A stretch of 64,000 nucleotides of DNA from Tribonema minus (Eukaryota > Sar > Xanthophyceae > Tribonematales > Tribonemataceae): assembly GCA_017506865.1 (NCBI GenBank), contig JAFCMP010000009.1, forward strand, positions 124,001 to 188,000, written 5' to 3'. The translations under genes and the position numbers were made by a program. Shown here piece by piece: positions 42,080 through 49,982 of the stretch (positions are counted from its first letter, which is position 1; the number at the start of each line of letters is the position of its first letter). The notes below the pieces were generated by a model that saw only the letters and a program-made list of their open reading frames with translations, was not told the origin of the DNA and ran no database searches.

Positions 42080-44330
42080 GTGGACGCGCAGCGAGTCGCG
42101 GCGTACGTGGAGGACCTCATTGCGGCGCTCTACACACCGGAGAGCCGCGTGCGCAGCGGCGGCACCGACGCGCGCGACAGCGCTATCATGGCGCACTACC
42201 GCGAGGTCGCAGCGCTGGAGGCGCAGCTTCTCCCCGTTGCACAACAGGCTGAGGCAAGTAAGTTGCGTGGCTCAATACACGCGGACTTGTTCTCCCTATT
42301 TAAGTGCAGACTGCGCTCCTCACGCGCCAAGCGTTTTGCCTTCCTCAAGCGCGCACTGTGGGACTCCGGCGCCTCTGTTACAGCCATCTCGCAGAGTTGC
42401 TATGACCGCCTGGTAGCCAAGGGCGCTATTGACAGCGACGATGTGCGCAGGTTGTCAGCACCACGCAGCGTAGGGGGCATAGACACTAGCGCCGCTCCAC
42501 AGAAGGTCACAACCCTGGTAGCATTGCACTTTGATGCTGCTGGCCCCGCTGGCCTTTCTGCTCCAGTCATGGCGTTAGTCGTGCCGCGCTTGCCATACAA
42601 TCTCATCTTAGGGCGTGATTTCATCAACCGTCACGCATGGACGGCTTCCAATACACCCCTTTTCGGCAAAGATGTAGACCCCAACAATCCCCCTTCGCCC
42701 GGTGTTACAGCCCCCGGCAGCACTGAGTATAAGTTTGCCGGCACGCCATCGCCTTCGCAGCCTCCGCAGTCAAGCAGCGATCCACCCGCGCCTCCCGTTT
42801 TCGTGTACGGCAAAGACCAGAACTGGGTTGCAGTCGTGCGCGTAGCTGCCCAATCGCCAGAGACCCCTGCAGATTCCACAGCCCCAGTTTGGATCCAAAT
42901 CATGGAAGCAGACGGCATTACGCCAGTGCAAGCGCATTGCGAGCAGCTAGTGCAAGTCATACTGGCCCCAGCCCACAGCGCCACCATAGCTAGCACAGAG
43001 CTTGCCACCGGCGTCCATGCCAAACCTGTGCTTCTGCAGCGGCGCGCCAACACGTCGCTCGACTTGCCACGCGGCACCGTGCTTGGCAAGACCATGCCGC
43101 TGCATTGCGCCGCGCCTGAGGATCTGCACCGTGAGTACACGGCGCGCCCACGCGCCGTGGAGGTCTACTGCGGCGTCGGCGGCCTGGCAGAGGGCCTACG
43201 GGGCTGCATGGACATCAAGCTTGCAGTCGACTGCGAGCAGCGCGCCCTCGACGTCTACAGCGCCAACCACCCCGACACGCGGAAGCTGCAGCGCGACATG
43301 ACGCTGCCTGCAACACGCGCCGAGATCATCGCCGAGATGCTGCGCTTGCAGGCGCAAGCGCTCGTCGGCGGCCCGCCATGCACGCGCTTCTCACTCTCCG
43401 GCACGCGGCAAACTGCGCTTGGCATACCGCACCTCTACTACATGCTGGAGGTCGCCATGGGCGCCAGCTGCCTCCGCATGCTCATGTTTGAGAATGTGCC
43501 CGGGCTGCAGAGCGCGCCGGAACTCGCAGAGTTCTTGCGCTGCGCTCACCACGGCGGCTTCACCTTGCAAGAGAAGCTGTACGTGCGCGGCGACGACGCG
43601 CACTTGGCGCAGACACGGCACCGCGTCTTCTACATTCTGGCGCGCCCTGGCGACGGTGAACGCGACGCGGCACGCTTGCGCGCTTCATTGGCACAGGCGC
43701 GCGAGCTGCTCGCGTTCGCTAAGGCGGGCGCGGCGTACGAGACCGTGCGCGAAGCAACAGGGGACGTCTTGGACAGCGCAGGACAGCGGCGGCAGTACTT
43801 CACCACGGTCGGCCGCAACCGCGCCGCCAAGCAGGTTTACAGCATGGACGGCCCCGCCCCCACCACGCGCGGCAGCACGTACCGCCGCGACCCCACGCCA
43901 ACCGGCGTGCAGTCCATCATGCGCCCCTGCGACGCCACTCAAGACCCCGCCGAGTTTGCGCGCTCTGAGCACCTACCATGGTCAGCGCTGCGTGCAGTGC
44001 ACAGCTTCCCTGCCTCGTATCAGTGGAGCGCGCCAGAGCCTGGCGACACCACTGCGTATGCACAATACCTTGCAAACGCAGTGGCACCGCGCATGGCGGA
44101 GCTAGTCGGCGACATCCTGCAGCAGAGTGGTCTCTTGCATGAGATCACTGAGCAGTCGTCGCGACCGCTGCCGCCGGCCATCCAGACGCTCACCAACACA
44201 GGCACGCATACCACCTTCGGCACGTACGGCGTCAAGCTCGCAAACGAAGCACTGCAGCGCATGCGCGAGGCGGCGGCGCCCGCGGCGGAGTCCTGCAACG
44301 ACGGCGAGGCGCGCGCACAACTGCGGCAAC
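42080..44330 (+). CDS. Retropepsin fused to C5-cytosine DNA methyltransferase
   Basis: One frame, in phase with the preceding ORF but separated from it by TAG 42059. Residues counted from 42080. Retropepsin: LWDSGASVTAIS near 93-104 and LILGRDFI near 174-181. From about residue 355 a methyltransferase has the family motifs in order: I EVYCGVGGLAEG (from Glu361), IV GGPPCTRFS with catalytic Cys434, VI MFENVPG (Glu471-Asn-Val), VIII QTRHR (511-515), a target-recognition-like region, IX-like LRAVHSFPASYQW, and X ANAVAP (665-670). This is a full catalytic set, about 335 residues, and would transfer methyl groups from S-adenosylmethionine to cytosine C5. After about 44250-44330 the frame turns into Leu/Arg-rich sequence while an Ala/Pro/Thr-rich linker continues in another frame, so a shift occurs there; the frame formally stays open to 44710. 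Confidence 0.88.
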
Positions 44331-44651
44331 TACAACTGCAACTTCAACTGCCCCGCGCGGCGCGGCCCCTGCCGCGCATGCGCGCTCTACGGCTACACCA
44401 ACTGGCGCCGCGGCCCACGCTGCGGCCCACGCTGCGACCACGCCAACACCTGCACCACCACCGGCTACGCCTGCCGCGGCTCCTGCCGCAGCGGCGCGCG
44501 ACTCTACACCCACTGCGCGTCCGGCTGGCATGCACGCTGCGGCCCCTGCCGCGGCGGCGCCACCTGCGTGCGCGCCGCACGACTCATCCCCGCGCCAGCA
44601 CGCTGCGACGTTCGCAGCGGCGACTCCAAACCCTTTTACAAGGGGGGGTGA

Positions 44652-45885
44652 AAGTGGCAGCGACGCGTTTTGTTCGGCTGCGACATTTTCGCGCTGGACA
44701 TGCGCACTGACGTGTGGAGCAGCGCCAGCGTCGTGGCAGCAGAAGCGCGTGCCGATCATGGCGGCGTTGATGCCGACGCGGCAGCACCAATGGACGCAGC
44801 GGCTGTTTGCGAGGCGCTACAGCAGCAGCTGGGTGAGTCAGTCTCATTTGATCAGTCTCAAGAGGGAGCTAAAGTTCACATACCTGAAAGTGGCGGCGTT
44901 GCTTTAGGGACCTATCAGCACAAGGACCCTTCAGTTAAGAAAGCACTTGAAGAGGCTCGCAAAGTTCTGCCTGCACACATGCTTGCAGTTCGCGTAGACC
45001 TCGAGGGCTGGTCAGCAGACCAAGTGGGTAGGCTGTGCTTCATGTTTGCAGACTTAGCAAACAAAACCTTCTCAACAGATAAGTGGGATGTTGGGTTCTG
45101 CGATACCCTGCCTTTCCGCTTAGATCTCAAAGAAGGAGCCACGCCTTGCCAAGACCGGCCCTACAGGTACTCCCCCGCGTTGACAGCGCTGATCAAAGTG
45201 GAGATTGACAAGCTGCTTGCTGCTGGCATAATCCGCCCTTCGCTGTCCAACTGGGCTTCCCCTGTAGTTGCAGTGCTCAAGCCAGACGGCACAGCGCGCA
45301 TTACAGTCAATTACAAGAAGCTGAACGCCCAGACCATAGTGCCGCAGATACCCATACCAAACATCGAGGACTTGCTCAACAGCCTTGGTGGGGCGTCTGT
45401 TTTCAGCACTATGGACATCACTAGCGGATACTTCACCTCTTCCATCAGCCCCGACGCCATCCCCCTCACCGCCATGGTGACCTCGTTCGGCCTCTACGAG
45501 TGGTTACGTTGCCCCCAAGGCAGCGCCGGTGCTCCTGGCCATTTCACACGGCTCATGCAGACAGTACTTGCAGGTCTCAGCCGCGTGCAGCCCTACATTG
45601 ACAATGTTATAGTGTCCAGCACATCCATTGATCAGCACCTTGATGATCTTAAGGGTGTCTTTGCCCGCTTTCAGACACATGGCATGAAGCTGGCCCCCGC
45701 CAAACTGCATGTAGGGTGCAAGCACGTCAAGTTTCTGGGCCACATTGTCGGCGTAGATGGCATCAGGCCTGATCCTTCTAAAGTTCAAGCCCTGGTAGAA
45801 ATGCCTGAGCCCAGCAACCTCTCGCAGCTGCGCGCGTGGCTAGGCCTCGCCAACTACTATCGCCGCCAACTACTATCGCCGCTTT
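44652..45885 (+). CDS. pol: Reverse transcriptase (YIDN active site), frameshifted at 3' end
   Basis: Ty3-type RT palm and fingers: TPCQDRPYRYSPALTALIK, IRPSLSNWASPVVAVLKPDG, ARITVNYKKLN, FSTMDITSGYF (first catalytic Asp), then PYIDNVIV at 45594-45605. There the family has YxDD, but the last Asp codon is AAT (Asn). KFLGHIVGVDGIRPDP and LRAWLGLANYYR follow. A 16-bp tandem duplication (45851-45866 and 45867-45882) throws the frame just before the connection to RNase H. The extreme N-terminus before about 44670 is uncertain because low-complexity frames overlap. Confidence 0.88.
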
Positions 45886-46956
45886 GTGCGCGGCATGGCT
45901 CAGCTTGTAGCCCCTCTCACCGCTCTAATGGCGAAAGGCTTGGAGTTCAACATCAGCAGCGATCAGCGGCGCGCCATGCGCGCTGTCAACGAGGCGTTGG
46001 CGCTGCACACCGTCATGCGCTACCCTGACTACGCTGCTGCCGCCAGCGGCGCGCGCCCCTTCATCCTCGCCACCGACGCCTGCAAGGAGGGCTTCGGCGC
46101 TGTGCTGTCACAGGCTGACGCCGACGGCGTTGAGCAACCCATTGCCTTCACCTCGCGCGCGACGCTACCCAACGAGCGCAACTGGTCTACCACGGACTTG
46201 GAGGCTGGCGCGATCGTCAACGGCATCAAGAAGTTCCGCCACATGTTGTGGGGTACGCCTTTCACGCTCCTCACCGACCACCGCGCCTTGCAGTACATGG
46301 ATTCCATCCGTGAGCGCACCGCGCGCGGCGGGCGCTGGGCCGAATTCCTCTCCGCCTTCGACATCACCGTTGCCTACAAGAAGGGTGCCGATCACGGCAA
46401 CGCCGATGGCCCGAGCCGCAACCCCCTTCCTGCCACCGCTGAGGACGCCGCCGAGGCGTCGCGAGAGCGGCTCCTACACGCCTACGGCCTGGAGGCCGGG
46501 GACGCGCACCGCTTGGAAGCGCTCGCCACCGGCGAGTACTTTCAGATCTGCATGCTCATCACAGACGCAATGCGTGGCGGCGGCGTGGACGAGCTGCTTG
46601 CCGTGCAGGAGGCAGAGGGCTCATCACCTGCGGCTTGCGACGCTTTCGCTGAGCATGAGGAGCTCGGCCGGCTCACGCCTGGCGACTGGCAGCGCGAGCA
46701 GCGCGACGACCCACAAATTGGCGCGCTGTACGTCTACGTCGCCGACGGCACGCTGCCAGCTGATGCAGCACTTGCATCTCAGGTGAAACTGTGGGCAGGC
46801 GTCTTCCGCGCTACACCCCTACGGCAATTGCCAGCTTTTAGTGCGCTTGCCTCCGGAGAACCCACACTCCGCGCAGATTGTAGTGCCCCGCTCGTTGCGC
46901 GCTCTGGTCATGGACGCTTTTCACGGCAGCACTTGGTCAGGTCATCAGGGCATTAA
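45886..46956 (+). CDS. pol: RNase H domain and linker to integrase
   Basis: Continues the polyprotein after the 16-bp duplication: RGMAQLVAPLTALM, ILATDACKEGFGAVLSQ (catalytic Asp), NWSTTDLEAGAIV, FTLLTDHRALQYM and ADGPSRNP are the usual Ty3 RNase H signatures. Coding sense runs to about 46830, after which integrase continues in another frame. Removal of the RNA strand during cDNA synthesis is the family role. Confidence 0.85.
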   Translation: MRGMAQLVAPLTALMAKGLEFNISSDQRRAMRAVNEALALHTVMRYPDYAAAASGARPFILATDACKEGFGAVLSQADADGVEQPIAFTSRATLPNERNWSTTDLEAGAIVNGIKKFRHMLWGTPFTLLTDHRALQYMDSIRERTARGGRWAEFLSAFDITVAYKKGADHGNADGPSRNPLPATAEDAAEASRERLLHAYGLEAGDAHRLEALATGEYFQICMLITDAMRGGGVDELLAVQEAEGSSPAACDAFAEHEELGRLTPGDWQREQRDDPQIGALYVYVADGTLPADAALASQVKLWAGVFRATPLRQLPAFSALASGEPTLRADCSAPLVARSGHGRFSRQHLVRSSGH

Positions 46957-48469
46957 GCGCACTACTGAGCGTGTTCGTGCACAATGTTGGTGGCCTAGCT
47001 GGACGCGTACAGTTAGCTACTGGGTCAGCCACTGCTGGCCTTGCCAGGCATACAAGCGTACAGGCAAGCTCTCGCGCCACCCCCTAGTTTGGCGCGACAT
47101 GCCCCCTCACCCTTTCCACACCATTGCCATCGATCACTTCGGCCCCCTGCCCCTCAGTAGCAGCGGCCACAGCTACATCTGAATTGTAATGGACATGTAC
47201 AGCGGCTGGGTTTGGTGTTACCCTATCACAACAGACAACTTCAACTCTGTTGGCACAGCGCACATCCTAGTTGACCAACACAGCACGCTGCACGGAACTC
47301 CTGCCAAGCTCCTTAGTGATCGCGGTAGCATCTTCATGTCAGCTCTAGCACATGCTTTCTACTTGCAAATGGGCACTCGTAAGCTCAGCACTACGGCATA
47401 CCACCCCGAGTGCAATGGCAAGTGTGAGCGGTTCATGCAAGAGTTGGCGCAGATGCTTGCGATGTCAGTTAGACTAAGTGAAGGAGGCGGTGACTGGGTG
47501 CCACATGTGTCATTTGCACACAACACGTCGCACAACCGTGCAACTGGCGCCACCTCGTATTTGTTGGCCACTGGTCGCGAGGCTCACTACGCCTTACACC
47601 AGATCCTTGGTGAGCTTAAGCAGCCCCTTGCCCCTGCCGGTACCAGCCCCTCCGCATTAGAGTTGGTGCAAGAGCTCACGCAGCGCCAGCGTGCGGCGCA
47701 CGATGTCGCTTCTCAGCGGCACGCTCTGCGTCGCGCCCGTGTTCTGCGTGAGAACGAGGAGCTCGCGAACGCTTTTGGCTTGCGCACGCACTACAAGGTT
47801 GGCCAACGCGTGTGGTACTACCACGCGCCGCGCACGCACACGGCCATTACGGACGTGGATCTTGACCCCAAGTCGCCCAGGTTCAGTCAGGCACTGCGCA
47901 CGCTCTTCAGCAAGAAGATGCTTGACCGCTGGCAGGGCCCCTATCGGGTCCTGGCCGTCGGTCCCGGGACGTTTCAAGACCGGCCCGTGCAGGCAAACGT
48001 GCTTGTTGCAGAGCTTCCAGAGGGCCCCACGCGCATCACTCGCGCGCTCGTCAAGCACTGCCGCGACCCCACCCTGGCGACCAACGAGGGCCCACCGGGC
48101 GCGCTGCCCTCGGGCTTTGCCAAGTACCTCCTAGCAAAGCACTGGCGCGGCATGTCACCTGGCTCGCTTACGCTTGAAGACGCCAACCACGACGACGAGC
48201 GTCACGGCGTGGAGGCCATCCTACAACACCGCATCGCCGTGCAGGCGCGCGATCGTGGCCAGCGCCTCGAGTACCTTGTGCGCTGGGAGGGCGACGTCGC
48301 CAACTCGTGGGAGAGCGCCCTCAACATGGACGCATGCGCATCAGTGCTACGCGACTACTGGACGACGCAGAGCCGCGCCACCGAGCTGCGCGACGACCTG
48401 AAGATCCCCGGTGCGGGCACTGAGGTCGTGCGACGTGAGCTGCAGAAGGTCGAGAAGCGGCGTGGCTAG
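46841..48469 (+). CDS. pol: Integrase with chromodomain, in-frame TGA
   Basis: Zinc-binding HHCC region AFHGSTWSGH...HCWPCQAYK, then AIDHFGPL (first Asp), a TGA stop at 47180-47182, and the same frame continuing MDMYSGWVW, LLSDRGSIFM (second Asp) and YHPECNGKCERF (Glu of the DDE triad). After a basic region (KMLDRWQGPYRVLAV) the C-terminus (VEAILQHR...LEYLVRWEGDVANSWESALNM) is a chromodomain, which in chromoviruses guides integration to histone-marked chromatin. Stop TAG at 48467. Confidence 0.9.
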
Positions 48470-48474
48470 GCGGC

Positions 48475-48867
48475 GTGTTAGCGCAATGTGGTCGCAGCTC
48501 GTACGAGCTCGCGCCTGGCGCACGCGCAGTGCTTTCAGCGCTATCAGATGCGGCATTGTTTAGCGCAGCAGTGCGTGGCATGATGGTCATGGTCGTGTAC
48601 AACATGACTGGCGACGACGGTGTAGTGTATCAGCAGTGGTTTGAAGCTGAGGTAATCCGCGTTGTTGTGCCCAGCTCCACGCGTACTCGCTCCAAGCGTA
48701 GGGCATCAGCTAAGAAGCTTAGGGTGTTCTGGGTAGCTGAGGGCAAGTACTCAGAGCTCTCGTTTGTGGCTGAAACGTATGGCACAGAGCCTACGTCAGC
48801 TGCAGGCACTTGGTTTCTTGTTGGCACACAGGCACAGGTTGACGCATTGGCCAGCATTGCGGAGTAA
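48475..48867 (+). CDS. Small ORF after pol, possible Tudor/Agenet-like fold
   Basis: About 130 codons between the chromodomain and the 3' LTR. No ATG at the start of the frame; the first good ATG pair is near 48580 (MMVMVVYNM). Then follow YQQWFEAEVIRVVVP, a basic RTRSKRRASAKK stretch, LRVFWVAEGKYSELSFVAE and a short C-terminal tail. W-F-E-A-x-V followed by a charged loop and a V-x-W/F strand resembles small chromatin-reader barrels, but this is weak. It occupies the position of the accessory or env-like ORF in other LTR elements; it has no membrane segment. Confidence 0.4.
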   Translation: MLAQCGRSSYELAPGARAVLSALSDAALFSAAVRGMMVMVVYNMTGDDGVVYQQWFEAEVIRVVVPSSTRTRSKRRASAKKLRVFWVAEGKYSELSFVAETYGTEPTSAAGTWFLVGTQAQVDALASIAE

Positions 48868-49117
48868 GGCATAGCATGTGTGTGCATCGCATGTGTGTGC
48901 CTGCTAAGTGTGCACAACTTTTGTGTGCACCGCGTAGGCGTTAGCTGTAGCTTTCTCAGAAGTCGTGCGTAGCGCATATTAGCATGCTATCTGGTGCTTC
49001 GCATCATCAGTGAGAGGCAGCTTTGCTATAGCGTTACGTGCAAGCGGTCATTGTTGCAGTGTAGTTGCAGCAGGGAAGTCATGGTTGCTTCCCCATTATC
49101 GGGCTATGCATAGCCCT

Positions 49118-49129
49118 AGGGGGGGTGAC
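49118..49129 (+). other. Polypurine tract
   Basis: A-G7-TGAC directly before the 3' LTR, the expected place of the plus-strand primer. The same A-G7-TGA string occurs internally at 41284-41294 and 44641-44651. Confidence 0.75.
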
Positions 49130-49353
49130 TGTGGTGATTCTGTAGTATCACCAAGTGTTTGCACACAGTGCCCCAACAGGTCCATACCCCCACCATGTCA
49201 GGTGTAACTGCCAACTGCAAGTCTTACGACCTGTGCTGTCAGAGCAAGGAAGCAAGCCTCTTAACACACACACTTTGGCTGAGTGGTGCTGTGTGTGTGA
49301 GTGCATTTGATTTGCCTTGTTGTGGTATTGTTTGCCATAGCAGCAGCACTTCA
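49130..49353 (+). repeat. 3' LTR (224 bp)
   Basis: TG...CA ends as in the 5' LTR; collinear except for the 11-bp indel and a handful of substitutions. Followed by the TGCC target duplication. Confidence 0.9.
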
Positions 49354-49674
49354 TGCCCGAATGTCAATTGCCCTAGAACTGAGCAGGATTTTGATCCTGT
49401 AAATACATTGACCACTTCTGTTGCATCAACTCTGAACAGTGCATTGTAAATGCCATGCAGTGCACATCTCAATTTTGTGCGCAAATGCTTCATACAGGCA
49501 TGGACTCTCACCATTTCGGACACATGTGGCATCAAAATATGGCAAACTGGTCCTGCTTTTGCACGATTCTGCAGCTGTGCCCTTGCAGCGGCCATCACAT
49601 GTGCTGTGCTGTATGTCTTTATGACGCTGCACACCAGACGCCGACAAATTTTAGGCCTGAAGCCGCGCTGCGCG
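49354..49674. other. Short stretch between two LTR elements
   Basis: 321 bases with no recognised gene or repeat. AT content is higher than in the flanking elements; probably pre-insertion host DNA. Confidence 0.5.
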
Positions 49675-49934
49675 TGTAGTGAGGCAACCCTAGGTGGAGC
49701 AGTAGTTGAAGTAGGACTTGCAGTGCGAATGCCTTTTTGTGCTTATAAGACACCTTACACCATGACCTCCTGACTGGACTTCTTTCCACTGCCTTGGCTG
49801 CTGGCATTGCTTCCATTTCATATGGGCTTGCACACAGTACACGGGCGTGTGGATCTGAGGTCTCAGGAGTGCTGAGGTGTGTAGTTTTGTAGCAGTAGAT
49901 CATACACAGCAGTGAGGAATCTCATGCTAAATAT
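49675..49934 (+). repeat. Left LTR of the 3.4-kb element
   Basis: Begins TGTAGTGAGGCAACCCTAGG and ends ...CTCATGCTAAATAT. A TGGCAGATCTCGGCAG string begins within its last base and could be a primer site, but this is weak. Confidence 0.75.
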
Positions 49935-49982
49935 GGCAGATCTCGGCAGTCCTTAACCGGCCAGGAGACGCGTTGGAAAGGA

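Larger units (their letters stand above)
37234..49357 (+). mobile_element. Ty3-type chromodomain LTR retrotransposon carrying a DNA methyltransferase (12.1 kb)
   Basis: LTRs at 37238-37472 and 49130-49353 are flanked by the 4-bp direct repeat TGCC (37234-37237 and 49354-49357). Order on the plus strand: gag (CCHC), Ala/Pro-rich ORF with Tudor-like stretch, retropepsin, C5-cytosine methyltransferase, reverse transcriptase, RNase H, integrase, chromodomain, small ORF, polypurine tract. RT before IN places it in Ty3/gypsy, and the C-terminal chromodomain in the chromovirus branch. The LTRs differ by one 11-bp indel and about five substitutions, so insertion is not very old. Several frameshifts, a stop in integrase and an altered RT active site indicate a non-autonomous copy. 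Confidence 0.92.

Noticed and set aside
44127-44651. Cys/Arg-rich frame (NCGNYNCNFNC...) between methyltransferase and RT
   Set aside because: Composition reflects a GC-rich linker read in another frame; no stable Cys spacing, and an Ala/Pro/Thr-rich linker frame is more credible.
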